A stretch of 64,000 nucleotides of DNA from Panopea generosa (GCA_029582155.1 CM055908.1:19755406-19819405); one strand, 5' to 3'; shown: positions 34,342 through 46,880, numbered from the stretch's first letter. Program-made: numbers and translations. The notes: a model not told the origin generated them from the sequence alone.

Positions 34342-34598
34342 AGAAGCTTATATATATATATATATATATTGTAAATCCATAGTATATAAGTCATGGTTGG
34401 CACCAAATTAATTGCTTTTGCAAAGGCCTTGAAATTGTATCTATGGTTTGCATTGTAGCTAGGAGAGCTGGTCTGTACATTTATGTTTAGTTATTCACAA
34501 ATAATTATATCAATACATTGTGAATGAGCATCTGAAAAGATCCAAAAAAATCGTAAATTCCGTTGTTGAGAATATAATTATCTCCCTTTATATATAGA
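34342..34598 (+). repeat. (TA)n and second copy of the 15.8-kb dispersed element
   Basis: A (TA)n tract lies at about 34348-34370. From 34445 the sequence GGTTTGCATTGTAGCTAGGA, GTCTGTACATTTATGTTTAG, TGTGAATGAGCATCTGAAAA and TATCTCCCTTTATATATAG follows the order seen at 15785-15930. Both copies stand close to a (TA)n tract. Confidence 0.75.
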
Positions 34599-36378
34599 GA
34601 ATTGTACGCCATTCACACTTTCTAGCCACATGTTCCAATATTTAATTAAAGACAAATTAAAATACTTTTCATTTTTGTAAATAATGTTTAGTTTATCAAA
34701 ATTGGCAGACACACAGTGACATGCAATGGTGACAGTAATATCAGCAAACGCTATAAATGACTAATGGACAGATATTCTTTATGAACTTGTCAGTTACCAA
34801 AACTGCTGTATGCCAACAGATTGACAAACGTTTCAAATTATTATTCGACCAGGCTACTCTATTGTTTACGTATTTCAGAAATAGACACTGGAGTGATTAT
34901 AAATTCGCAAACGAAAATGCATTGTTTGTTAGAATAGTCTGCTAATTGTTTCAACATAGCAGAAAGAAAGAATGGTCTGCTTGGTTGGTTACTGATTATT
35001 GGAATAAAACTGGAACAACAATAACATTGGCATCTGTAATTAATGGAATACAGGTCATGTGCATAACATATGCCGCAGCGGTTGCTTTGCGGCGTTGCTT
35101 TTATAAGGCAGGTAGAATAGTGTCATTGATCACCAAGACTGTGCAAATGTACAGCCATACAATGGTGTGCAATATAGTCCAGTCGACTTCGATGTTTTGT
35201 ATCAATATATTCTTGTTATCCTTCTGTTTTTGTATTAATATACATTTTACGTATATTACAACTCGTCCAGTATACGATAAAGGCCTAATGTTTACGTATC
35301 TGCGTAGGCATGTGCGACTTTTGGTGATATTGCTAAACATGTTCAGTGGATTTACGCGATAAACCTGGCCAGTCTTCGTAGTCTGCCTATCCCAGCAGCC
35401 TTATAGCATCAACTTGTAATTTTACTGATATAATTTGGTATATTGATACATAAAACAAATGTAAAACTCGTAAAATAGTCACATAAATGCTTCTGAAGCA
35501 ATAAATAGTGCTGTTTTCAATCTGAAAATGGTTCAATCCTTCACTTTTCTCGAATATTCGAGGAAACGGTCATGTTTCCATTGAAAAACACATGTTCGCT
35601 TGAAACTTAATTAAATACAATGCAGCTTGTATAGGCTATAGCTTTGATTTAAAAACGAAGTTATAATATGAAAATAAAGGGGGTTTCTTACCTCACTGTT
35701 CGACCGCTTGCACAAAAATAACAGGAAATACCGGTTTATCGTGTGTAGTTGTCGCCGTAAATGCGGCGTAGTAGCCGTTTATGTAACGTATACGTTGGAC
35801 GGGGTGTATTCACGATGTGTATTGTATTCACTATATTTACGCCTTTTATTGATATGGCCATGCTGATTTGTTTGATATATATTTGAATGCCATGTCTTCT
35901 GTAGGTTATTATAAGTTTAATATACTGTATATGAGGGTTTTAATGGTCGCAAATTTAATTTAAAGGCGACAACGAAGGTTATTTCTAACTTTTACAAATA
36001 CAGATTAATTAAAATCGACAAAGAGATTTTTTAAACTACTGTTTACACTGTTTTTCGATGACGTTGTAAACAAATGACGTAGTAAAGCGCGGTGATTTGA
36101 CCGAGTGTACATGCACTTTTTAATACCCGCAAATCGAAGAGCACCAACAAATGAAATCACAGGAAATTTATGACGGGTGTTGAAAATTGTTGTGATATTT
36201 AATGGTTCATTATACTAGTATATCTTTTAAGACCACAGTGATGGTAGCTTGGAAAAAATGTTCGTCTTAAATGCGGGAGTTTTTTATTCAACACGCGGTC
36301 GAATCATGGCAAATACTTTAACATGTTTACAGTTCTAATACAGATCAACCCTCATTACCTTTACTAGTACATTGGGAT
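34599..36378. other. Non-coding; one unrecognised in-frame ORF pair
   Basis: 34757-34942 and 34946-35362 share a frame and are separated by one TAA. The combined 200-codon stretch is not similar to a family I know, contains no ordered motif, and has no splice signals. I treat it as chance or as an unrecognised decayed element. Confidence 0.4.
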
Positions 36379-36442
36379 ATGTCTGCCACGTGATATTTCA
36401 GTGTAAGGTTATTGATACACTGAACTATCACGTTGCAGACAT
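36379..36442. repeat. Hairpin, 27-bp arms, 10-nt loop
   Basis: The left arm 36379-36405 (ATGTCTGCCACGTGATATTT...) and right arm 36416-36442 (TACACTGAACTATCACGTTG...) are complementary except for two positions. The loop is AGGTTATTGA. A 64-nt stem-loop of this quality is compatible with a small-RNA precursor, but also with a fold-back repeat. Confidence 0.85.
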
Positions 36443-36542
36443 ACTTTCAGGAATTATTTGCATACTAGAAACGTCGTCATACTAATAATATAGTATGGCA
36501 TTATGATTATACCGTGTCATCCAAACACTGCTGTGCCCAGTT

Positions 36543-36744
36543 GTACAAAGCTTGGTTAGCTTAACCCTGGGTTAAGTGAAATTTTAAAATCACAATATTT
36601 TCAGATTTACAACATTTTAGATTATCATATTATCGAACATTATGAAAATATGCCATTTTGTTTCTAAAAATGCATTTAAATTAAGCAAAGAAACTATTGA
36701 AGTTACAAAATTTCACTTAATCCAGGGTTAACCTAATCAAGTAC
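36543..36744. mobile_element. MITE, 202 bp, GTAC...CTTAACCCTGGGTTAA TIRs
   Basis: The left end GTACAAAGCTTGGTTAGCTT then AACCCTGGGTTAAGTGAAAT matches the complement of the right end (GTACTTGATTAGGTTAACCC then TGGATTAAGTGAAATTTTG) over about 40 bp with a 5-bp length difference. The interior is A+T-rich and non-coding. This end type (palindromic TTAACCCTGGGTTAA after a GTACAAAG start) is familiar from invertebrate MITEs. The superfamily is not determined. Confidence 0.85.
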
Positions 36745-37240
36745 TGATCAGATGTATTATAAGTTTACCAATGTTGATGTTTGTTGTATTGTTATGTTAT
36801 GGTGCTGTGTGTCGCTGTAGACAATCAGTCATTTAAGACACGACTGTGCCTACTCGAGACAATGGCCTTTATGTCATACGAGTAATGTCCTGAAGAATAA
36901 TAGCTAAATACAACCATCGTGTTCAATTAGTAAGACACAGTGATGTTGGAGTAAATGTTTAGCACACTTATTTAGAAAAGAGACAATGAAGCCATAAACA
37001 ATGTGGGAATTATGCTTTATGTGCGAGTATACATTTACTATTTTGGTAGAAAGGTATCTACTTATGCAAGTAACACCTTTTTGCGAAGTGTTATATAACT
37101 TAGATAATTTTTGTTGTTTTAGTGGATGCTATTTCGCTTTAATGGACTTTACATCAATATTCATTTCACACATATTGTTCTGTTTTATTTTTATTAAACA
37201 AACTGTATGAGTCAAATTATTATAGTGAATGACCGTTCAA
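36745..37240. other. Non-coding, nothing recognised
   Basis: The frame 37001-37210 is Phe/Ile/Leu-rich and not recognised. Confidence 0.45.
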
Positions 37241-37680
37241 AGCGGTGACGTCTGTTGTTATACCTGTATGTAGCGTTCTTTTTTATATTGCTTACTTATA
37301 TTTCTTAAATACGTTGTGTTCTTACTTATATTACTTAATTACATTTCTCTATGTGGAGGAGCAGTGACCTCGGTTGTTATATCTGTATGTAGCGTTACTT
37401 ATAGCGTTACTTATATTACTTAAATACATTGTGTTCTTACTTATATTACTTAAATACATTTCCCTATGTGGTGGAGCGGTGACCTCTGTTGTTATATCTG
37501 TATGTAGCGTTACTTATAGCGTTTCTTATATTACTTACTTATATTACTTAAATACATTGTGTTCTTACTTATATTACTTAAATACATTTCCCTATGTGGT
37601 GGAGCGGTGACCTCTGTTGTTATATCTGTATGTAGCGTTCTTAATGGTATTACATAAATACATTTCCCTATGTGGTGGTA
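37241..37680 (+). repeat. ~115-128-bp tandem repeat, 3.5 copies
   Basis: Unit starts AGCGGTGACCTCTGTTGTTA (37241, 37360, 37475, 37603) and runs through TATCTGTATGTAGCGTTACT, repeated 'cttatattacttaaatacatt', then TTCCCTATGTGGTGG. Internally each unit contains a shorter ~30-bp repeat (CTTATATTACTTAAATACAT), whose copy number changes the unit length. Confidence 0.9.
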
Positions 37681-37724
37681 CCTGAATCTTTTGAATGTCA
37701 TATTGGGCATACGATGTATTATAT

Positions 37725-38012
37725 TGAATTGATGATTGATTGAATAGTTAGCGTCGTTTTTATGGCATCGAGTGCTAACAGACAATCAGTTAACCTACCA
37801 ACTATTTCCTTGGATCCTGAAAGGTTAACCAGAACTCGATCACACCCTATCTCCGCAAGTAACTGATAACTTTTCCACTTGTATCAGTGGTGAGCAACGA
37901 ATGATAATGCGACACAATGTCGTATATCAATCATCACGGAGGGGATTCGAACTCACGACTCCTTGGATTGATAGTCAGACGCGTAACCCACAGAGCTAAT
38001 CGGGTCTGGATA
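37725..38012 (-). mobile_element. tRNA-derived SINE (minus strand), third family
   Basis: On the minus strand it starts CCCGATTAGCTCTGTGGGTT (A box) and has GAGTTCGAATCCCC (B box) about 55 nt later. A 200-bp body follows, ending in GACGCTAACTATTCAATCAA and a TCAA-type tail (37725-37742). Cloverleaf pairing is incomplete, so it is not a tRNA gene. Confidence 0.8.
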
Positions 38013-40179
38013 GCATTGTCTGTCGGGCTTCCATTCTATGAATGAAAATGTCGAAAATACATAAAATCCTGTATATTGGTTGTACCTTGCATAAAGGAAA
38101 ATAAAACACACGTTTTATGTGTTTATATTATCCGAGTACACCATGTTATTAAATAAAACCTTGTTGACTGATCGGTGGTAAACTGTTCCATATGCCACTT
38201 CTATTGTTGAAAAAAAATCAATAAAAATTTTTTAGTCATTATTCAAATATTTCTAATAAATAGATGTAAACTTTTCTGTAATGCATCTAAGATATAGGCT
38301 ATAAAGTGAAATTAGTTATATTTATTTTGGTGTGATATCAGTGAAATACGCCAACTTTAACCATCAAACATTTAAAATTGATTTATTGCAAGGAAATCAA
38401 TAAGTGGATCTGGTGGGCGGACATGAACAACAAATATCAAGGGATTTGTGCTGGTTATATTTCCTCTTTTTATAAGACTTGATATTTGATCAAACAATTT
38501 AAATGAGCAGGGAATGTGGATAATCGTTTTATGTATTATGTATTATTCTACATAATAAAGCGAAGTAAGATAATCGACAAGGAACGTTTATCTTCAAGCA
38601 GCAAAGTGGTGAATCCATTTCTTTTGCGGTGTGTTAAAACAGCCTGTAAGATTGATTTCGAACTATTTACAATGTTGATGAATTTTAAGATATAACCGAA
38701 TAATTAAAATTGAGTCGAACTGTTCACAAAAATAAAAACAAATTGTTTTGTTTTATTTTCATTAATATTTGGAAATATTTCCATGCGCATTTGTCGCAGA
38801 TGTGTGCACAGACGTTTGTGGCTAGAAACAGCTTTTGATATGATCACTGAAACAACACAAATAAGGATGTAATATATAAAATACCATGTAAGTGTCTGAT
38901 AGTGTAAAGGGTATCAGGTTTTGCTCGAGAAAAGTGACTTCTTTTTCTGAACCGCATCTGATCAAAGTGAGGCACACGTTCTCTATTTCTCATCTTGAAT
39001 AAAGTTTCATTATTTATATTTCACTCAAACAATATTTAAAATTGTCTGATAAAAGGATACATTAGAAGTGAAGATCGCAACCTAGACAAATAAATAAAGA
39101 CTGATTTTACTGATTCTGTTTATGAGGGGTTGGGAAATACATATATCTTTATTTCCTTCATTGTATGAAGATTTACATTTTTCATAATACATAATATTAA
39201 ACAAATGTCGCTATAACAGTGATTTGTTAATTGAAAATAACGTAACATGGAAAGCGAAAGGTAACATAATCTTAACAAGATTGACTGTTCATAAGAAAAC
39301 TACACGTGATTAAAGTGTATGTATTTATACACATACACACATATACATGTACAAACATATACATATAATTACATACAACATATACACATCGTCTGCAGCG
39401 GTGTTTAATTTTCGGAGAAACACAGAATGAGCTCTAATATTCCAAGAAAGCAGAAACAATAACAATATTGTGAGTAATATCTGACAAAATAACCCATTGG
39501 AATCATCTACGAAATAAAGAATAGAAGATTCGGTTGTATTGAGCCTTTCGTGAACGGAAATGAATAAAGCAACACCACTCTTGCCACGTTTAAGCGTTAT
39601 TCTGTTTTCAAAAACAAAAATGAACGAGCTACGTAATTCCAAAGAATCTTAGCTGCACTTTAAATTTTGAATAGTTAGGGTAGTATGTACATTTACAAGC
39701 AATGCACTACATAGATAGCTCGGTGGTAATTATTCGATTGCGGAATGGCGGTATCTGTTCGGAGTGTGTGTCCGTTGTAATGTCGTCTTACTGACAGTCC
39801 GATCACAGCAGCAGTAGTATTCTATGATAAATTTTTGTGTATAGATAAATAGGTCTGCCTTAATTCGGGTACTTAAATTTATACATGACCTCACTTTCAT
39901 AGAATTTTTTTTTTACAAAATCAGACAAGTCCACGATATGAATACATAAGCTCGGTGAGTTTTACGTTGTGTTTTGTTAGGTTTCAATTGTTACAAAAGA
40001 AAGTCGAATAAAAGAATAAAAATGTTTCTCTATTTTTACAGAAGAGCATATTATCTATGAAAAAATAAGTAGGAATAATAGAACTTATTGAATGTTAATG
40101 TTATAATACCCGCCTATGTCCTGTGTACATTAATTGCGACGCTAATATATTCGCTGTTTGCGCAACGTTTTTTGGCGTT
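38013..40179. other. Non-coding, nothing recognised
   Basis: A+T-rich. A CA/TA-rich low-complexity patch lies at 39318-39390. The minus frame at 39325-39642 partly reads through it and is not recognised. Confidence 0.5.
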
Positions 40180-40280
40180 GTTGCGGTGGCGCTGTCGGTA
40201 GAGGCGTCGTCAATAATGTGCTAGGTGCTGACGCCGCAGGGGCCGTGGATTCGAATCTCCAAAGTGTACTTAAGTCGTTA
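40180..40280 (+). mobile_element. tRNA-like SINE head, diverged
   Basis: GCGGTGGCGCTGTCGGTAGA resembles an A box, and GTGGATTCGAATCTCC a B box, with a long insert containing GGCGTC...GACGCC. No body with a recognisable tail follows. The ORF 40158-40466 across it is therefore unlikely to be a gene. Confidence 0.5.
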
Positions 40281-41506
40281 ACATTATATTACTATAGAAA
40301 GAAAACTCGAATAAAAAAAAACGTCAAATATTATTTCTGCAAGCATTCAGGAATGTCTGCATTGATATTGGAGCCATCCACACCTTATTTCCCCAAAACA
40401 AAGCAAAAGTCAGACGATAATCTGGCGGCGATGTTTAATTTATACTATCTCGGTTTTATGGTGTGACAACCGGGAGCGAGACTGGCGGCACCCGCAAAGC
40501 AGGTTAATGCTCGCCGTTGTCGATATTATTAGACGATGACGCCTGTAGTATCCTCGTATGTATATATTGTACTAATTATGATAATTCTATATTGATTGTG
40601 GTTGTTTCTTTTGAATGCTTCCTCTCCTGACGGGTATATATTTTCTTAGTTTTATTCCTAATCGGTTTTCATTGGTTGTTAACGGCAGTTATTCAGAATT
40701 TGTGCATGTATTAATGATCTATCATCTAACATTACACATATGCCTTTATATCCTTAACAACCAATTTCCCATAGCATTGCAACCGAGTATATTATTTTGG
40801 AGTTCATACACTATCACATTACCTCCAGAGCCAAACAACTGCGGGTTCTCCTGTTTCTGCCTTCAGTTCATTTATTACCGCAGTTTTTGTGAAAGGGTCA
40901 TGGCCTACTTACATAATTATATCAATAAAAATGTTTTTATCAATTCGTGTGTTTCAATTGTATTTTATAAAGAAAGCAATTCCATTTTTGATTTATAAAG
41001 CGAATACAGTTAAATCACCTTTTTCAACTTCAGTAATATCAATACTTCGCTTTCAATAACACGATTTTCCGAACAATTTTTACTAAATATACCGCTACCG
41101 AAAAGTGTAAAATATTCCCTTTTGACTTTGCAAAAACTCGTTTCCAATCGCGATCAATGTCATACACACGCTGTTATCAGTTAGCACTGTCTGTGTGTCA
41201 GATAGTATGTTTACTAGCGTGATGTTTTCACATTCTGGAATCATCAATCAACCAACAACATTTCATGCATTATAGATTGATAATTTAAACAATGACCGTC
41301 GTGTGTATTGCATTATCTGTTTTCAATGTTGAATAACAAAAAGGAGTGATTTCAATTTGCACATTTATAAATAACTTGTTGGAATAAACAATGAGAATGC
41401 GAAATGAGATGCTGCCTTAGAGCAATTTCAAAGCACTTCTATCTAATAAGAGTTGGCTTAGGAATGACTGAACATTTGGTAACGGAATAGGACTGTGTTG
41501 TTGCTT
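40281..41506. other. Non-coding, nothing recognised
   Basis: The frame 40615-40998 (127 codons) has no recognised domain and is Phe/Ser/Tyr-rich. No splice context supports it. Confidence 0.45.
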
Positions 41507-44500
41507 AGACTGAAATGTTTAGGATTAGGTAGACGCGGTAAGACTAGACGATCGGTCAGACTGAAATGTTTAGGATTAGGTAGACGAGGTAAGACTAGAC
41601 GATTGGTCAGACTGAAGTGTTTAGGCTAAGGTAGACACGGTAAGACTGGACGATTGGTCAGACTGAAGTGTCTAGGATTAGGTAAACGAAATAAGACTAC
41701 ACGATTGGTCAGACTGAAATGTTAAGGATTAGGCAGACACGGTAAGACTAGACGATTGGTCAGACTGAAATGTTTAGGATTAGGTAGACGAGGTAAGACT
41801 AGACAATTGGTCAGACTGAAATGTTTAGGATTAGGTAGACACGGTAAGACTAGACGGTTGGTCAGACTGACGTGTTTCGGATTAGGTAGACGCGGTAAGA
41901 CTAGACGATTGGTCAGACTGAAATGTTTAGGCTTAGGTAGACACGGTAAGACTACACGATTGGTCAGACTGAAGTGATTAGGATTAGGTAAACGAGGTAA
42001 GACTACACGATTGGTCAGACTGAAATGTTTAGGATTAGGTAGACACGGTAAGACTAGACGATTGGTCAGACTGAAGTGTTTAGGATTAGGCAGACGAGGT
42101 AAGACTACACGATTGGTCAGACTGAAGTGTTAAGGATTAGGTAGACGAGGTAAGACTGGACGATTGGTCAGACTGAAATGTTTTGAATTAGGTAGAAACG
42201 GTAAGAATAGACAAATGGTCAGACTGAAATGTAAAGGATTAGGTAAACGAGGTAAGACTAGATGATTGGTCTGACTGAAATGTTTAGGATTATGTAGAAG
42301 CGGTAAGACTACACGATTGGTCAGACTGAAATATTTGGAATTAGGTAGATGAGGTAAGACTACACAATATGTCAGACTGAAATGCTTTGAATTAGGTAGA
42401 AACGGTAAGAATAGACGAATGGTCAGACTGATTTGTTAAAGATGAGGCAAACGAGGTAAGACTAAACGATTGGTCTGACTAAAATGTTTAGGATTATGTA
42501 AACGCGGTGAGACTACATGATTGGTCAGACTGAAATATTTAGAATTAAGTAGATGAGGTAAGACTACACGATTGGTCAGACTGAAATGTTTAGGATTAGG
42601 GAGACGCGGTAAGACTACACGATTGGTCAGACTGAAATGTTTAGGATTAGGTAGACGCGGTAAGACTACAAGATTGGTCAGACTGAAATGTTAAGGATTA
42701 GGTTGACGAAGTAAGACTAGACGATTGATCAGACTGAAATGTTTAGAATTAGGTAGACGCGGTAAGACTAGACGATTGGTCAAGGTGAAATGTTCAAGAT
42801 TAAGTAGACGCGGTTAGACTAGGCGATTGGTCACGGTGAAATGTTTAAGATTAGGTAGACGCGGTAAGACTAGACGATTGGTCAGACTGAAATGTTTAGG
42901 ATTAGGCAGACGCGGTAAGACTAGACGATTGGTCAGACTGAAATTATGCAGACGAGGTAAGACTAGACGATTGTTCAGACTGAAATGTTTAGGATTAGGT
43001 AGACGCTGTAAGACTAGACGAATGGTCAGACTGAAATGTTTAGACTGAAATGTTTAGGATTAGGTAGACGCGGTTAGATTAAACCATTGGTCAGACTGAA
43101 ATGTTTAGGATAAGGTAGACGCGGTAAGATTAAACCATTGGTCAGACTGAAATGTTTAGGATTAGGTAAACATGAGACGATTGGTCAGACTGAAATGTTA
43201 AGGATAAGTAGACATTAGACAATTGATCAGACTGAAATGTTTAGGATAAGGTAGAAATAAGACGAATGGTCAGACTGAAATGTTTAGGATAAGGTAGACG
43301 AGGTAAGACTATACGAATAGTCATACTGAAATGTTTAGGAATAGGTAGACGTGGTAAGACAAAACGATTGGTCAGACTGAAATGTTTAGGATTAGATAGA
43401 CATAAGACGATTGGTCAGACTGAAATGTTTAGGATTAGGTAAACATAAGACGATTGTTCAGACTGAAATGTTTAGGATTAGGTAGACTAAGACGATTGGT
43501 CAGACTGAAATGTAAAGGATGATGTAAACAAGGTAAGACTAGACGATTGGTCTGACTGAAATGTTTAGGATTATGTAGACGCGTAAGACTACACGATTGG
43601 TCAGACTGAAATATTTAGAATTAGGTTGATGAGATAAGACCACACGATTGGTGAGACTGAAATGTTTTGAATTAGGTAGAAACGGTAAGAATAGACGAAT
43701 GGTCAGACTGAAATGTAAAGGATGGGGGTAAACGAGGTAAGACTAGACGATTGGTCTGACTGAAATGTTTAGGATTAGGTAGACGCGGTAAGACTACACG
43801 ATTGGTCAGATTAAAATGTTTAGGATTAGGTAGACGCGGTAAGACTAGACGATTGGTCAGACTGAAATGTTTAGGATTAGGTAGACGCAGTAAGACTAGA
43901 CGATTGATCAAGGTGAAATGTTCAAGATTAGGTAGACGCGGTTAGACTAGACGATTGGTCACGGTGAAGTGTTTAAGATTAGGTAGACGCGGTAAGACTA
44001 GACGATTAGACGATTGGTCAGACTGAAATTTTTAGGATTAGGCAGACGAGGTAAGACTAGACGATTGGTCAGACTGAAATTATGCAGGCGAGGTAACACT
44101 AGACGATTGGTCAGACTGAAATGTTTAGGAGTAGGTAGATGCTGTAAGACTACACGATTGGTCAGACTGAAATGTTTAGGATTAGGTAGACGCGGTAAGA
44201 CTTAACAATTGGTCAGACTGAAATGTTTAGGATAAGTAGACATTAGATGATTGATCAGACTGAAATGTTTAGGATTAGGTAGAAATAAGACGAATGGTCA
44301 GACTGAAATGTTTAGGATTAGGTAGACGAGGTAAGACTAGACGAATGGTCAGACTGAAATGTTTAGGAATAGGTAGACGTGGTAAGATAAGACAATTGGT
44401 CAGACTGAAATGTTTAGGATTAGATAGACATTAGACGATTGGTCAGACTGAAATGTTTAGGATTAGGTAAACATTAGACGATTGGTCAGACTGAAATGTT

Positions 44501-45002
44501 TAAGATTAGGTAGACATTAGACGATTGGTCAGACTGAAGTGTTTAAAATTAGGTAGACGCAGTAAGACTTGACGATTGGTCAGACTGAAATGTTTAGGGT
44601 TAAGTAGACATTAGACGATTGGTCAGACTGAAATGTTTAAGATTAGGTAAACATAAGACAATTGGTTAGATTGAAATGTTTAGGAATAGGTAGACGCGGT
44701 AGGCCTAGACGATTGGTCAGACTGAAATGTTTAGAATTAGGTAAACATAAGACGATTGGTCAGACTGAAATGTTTTGGATTAGGTAGACATTAGACGATT
44801 GGTCAGACTGAAGTGTTTAGGATTAGGTAGACGCGGTAAGACTAGACGATTGGTCAGACTGAAATGTTTAGGATTAGGTAGACGCGGTAAGACTATACCA
44901 TTGGTCAGTCTGAAATGTTTAGGATTAGGTAGACGCGGTAAGACTTGACCATTGGTCAGACTGAAATGTTTGGTATTAGGTAGACTCGGTGATTGTGTGC
45001 GT
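41507..45002 (+). repeat. 51-bp minisatellite, subfamily 1
   Basis: Unit ACTGAAATGTTTAGGATTAG then GTAGACGCGGTAAGACTAGA then CGATTGGTCAG, 51 bp. A shortened form of about 42 bp (GGTAGACATTAGACGATTGG, lacking the CGCGGTAAGACT part) clusters at 43150-43500 and 44220-44820. As 51 is divisible by three, Arg/Leu/Gly-rich frames with a 17-residue period appear (41756-41977, 42827-43048; complement 43672-43911), broken by frequent indels. Blocks of several units are duplicated about 1.13-1.27 kb apart. Confidence 0.96.
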
Positions 45003-45655
45003 TTAAAAAGTTATGTCAAGACCCATATATTAGACAGAGCTAGGAAAGCAGAGTTTGTTTATTGCACTTGTTGACTAGATATGTACAATGATTTAATTGT
45101 AATACTTTTATACACATTTTGTGATAAAAATAATATATTATTAAACGGCAAATACATAATGGAAACATTCAATGTGGTTACTTGCAATGTCTTCAACTTG
45201 ATATTGTGTTTATTTAATGTAATTGCAATTTTGTTATGTATAGTCTGAGTAAGTATAGTATAATGACCTCATTGGATATAAGCCTTCGTGTTTTATGAGC
45301 AATCTAAGGTTATTACACACTATCATGTATGTCCAATGTTGCATTAATTGAATACTTTATGAGATTTACCATTCATTTAATTTTAATTACCGTAGTTTTC
45401 TATAGAACATTTTATTGTGACTTTTTACATTCGATTTTGTCAAAACAGTAGTATTAAAATTGTATAATGTGATACTTTATATTTTGTAAGTTACAATATT
45501 TAATAAAATTTATATGATATGATTAATAGATATATAAAACTACCTTTTACTAATTTATCTATTTTCTATTTGTAATTGAGTAATACATATATTTAAAATA
45601 ACCTGTACATGTGTGTTTTAACCTGAATAAACATCAATCAATCAATCAATCAGTT

Positions 45656-45703
<48 letters not shown>

Positions 45704-45706
45704 TTA
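45003..45706 (+). mobile_element. Retroelement 3' region with (TCAA)n tail inserted in the array
   Basis: A 700-bp A+T-rich segment without repeat units. It ends in TTTTAACCTGAATAAACATC followed by about 17 TCAA units (45633-45703). An AATAAA plus (TCAA)n terminus is typical of 3' ends of non-LTR elements in invertebrates. Units of the array resume after it. A partly open A+T-rich frame near its start (from about 45007) is too weak to assign. Confidence 0.6.
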
Positions 45707-46560
45707 CACGTCTTTGATAAGGTAAACGCAGTAGTTGTGTACGGTTAGTAAGTCTGATAAGTGTTGGAATAGGTAGAAGCAGTAATTGTGTACGGTTAGT
45801 CAGTCTGACAAGTTTTGGAATAGGTAGAAGCAGTTATTGTGTAGGTTAGTCAGTCTGAAAAGTTTTGGAATAGGTAGAAGCAGTTATTGTGTAAGGTTAG
45901 TCAGTCTGACAAGTGTTGGAATAGGTAGAAGCAGTTATTGTGTAAGGTTAGTCTGTTTCACATGTGTTGAAGGAGGTAGATGCGGTAATAGTGCAGTAAG
46001 CCTAAGAAGTGTTGGTGTCTAGGTAGACGCAGTAATTGTGCATAGGTAGTCAGTCTGAATTAAGTAGACGCAGTAACTGTGTTTGGTTAGTCACTCTGGC
46101 GAGTGTTTGTTTAGGTTGACGCGGTAATTGTGTACAGTGAGTCAGTCTGACTAGTGTTTGTTTAGGTTGACGCGCTAATTGTGTACGGTGAGTCAGTCTG
46201 ACGAGTGTTTGTTTAGGTTGACGCGCTAATTGTGTACGGTGAGTCAGTCTGACGAGTGTTTGTTTAGGTTGACGCGCTAATTGTGTACGGCGAGTCAGTA
46301 TGACGAGTGTTTGTTAAGGTTGACGCAGAAGTTGTGTACGGTGAGTCAGTCTGACGAGTATTTGTTTAGGTTGACGCTGTAATTGTGTACGATGAGTCAG
46401 TCTTACGAGTGTTTGTTTAGGTTGGCGCGGAATTTGTGAACAGTCTCACAAGTGGATAGGTATGTGCGTAACAATGGACGGTTGGTCAGTCTTGTAATTG
46501 TTGGTTGAGTTAGACGCGGTAATTGTGCACGGCTAGTCAGTATGACAAGAGTTGGATTAT
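45707..46560 (+). repeat. 51-bp minisatellite, subfamily 2
   Basis: About 16 units, also 51 bp: GTGTTTGTTTAGGTTGACGC, GCTAATTGTGTACGGTGAGT, CAGTCTGACGA; the left units read TTGGAATAGGTAGAAGCAGT. It aligns unit-for-unit with subfamily 1 (shared TAGGT-GACGCGGTAA and GTCAG-CTGA), so both derive from one ancestral 51-bp unit. Confidence 0.85.
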
Positions 46561-46599
46561 GTGGATATTGTAACTCTACGATGTCTAGACATTGTTTTT

Positions 46600-46880
46600 G
46601 TTAGTGCGGTAGACTGTGGAACAGACCCAACTCTTCCCCGCTTTGTCTGTCACTTAGCAGTTAAATTTGGGACACGTTGATTAGTCATTTGCTTCGGCAC
46701 AAGATGATGACGTCACATTTTTGTAAGCGTTTAGGTTCTATGAATTGTGGGACCGATATAAAGTTTCCTGCTTTTCGTTGAGGCCCAATTTGGGATATAA
46801 CGACTACCAGTGCGACGTCACGTTGTCACGAGTTTCACAAGTGTTGACACCGTTGCTGTTCCGATGACGACATTGACGTC
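46600..46880 (+). repeat. Right flank of the 51-bp array, paralogous to 50.4 kb
   Basis: GATTAGTCATTTGCTTCGGC then ACAAGATGATGACGTCACAT then TTTTGTAAGCGTTTAG aligns with GATTGGTCAGTTGCTGTAGC, GGAAGATGATTGACGTCACA and GTTTTGTAAAAACGTATAG at 50430-50500. It contains full CRE octamers TGACGTCA at 46708-46715 and 46874-46881. Confidence 0.6.

Noticed and set aside
34757..35362. Two same-frame open stretches (62 and 138 codons) separated by one stop
   Set aside because: No domain, no splice signals, composition like chance A+T-rich frames; the second begins at TTG.
37930..38012. Minus-strand tRNA gene
   Set aside because: Promoter boxes are kept but cloverleaf pairing is incomplete, and a SINE body follows.
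40158..40466. 102-codon frame
   Set aside because: It runs through a tRNA-like SINE head and then unrelated A-rich DNA.
40615..40998. 127-codon frame
   Set aside because: No recognised motif; hydrophobic Phe/Tyr/Ser-rich content follows from T-rich sequence.
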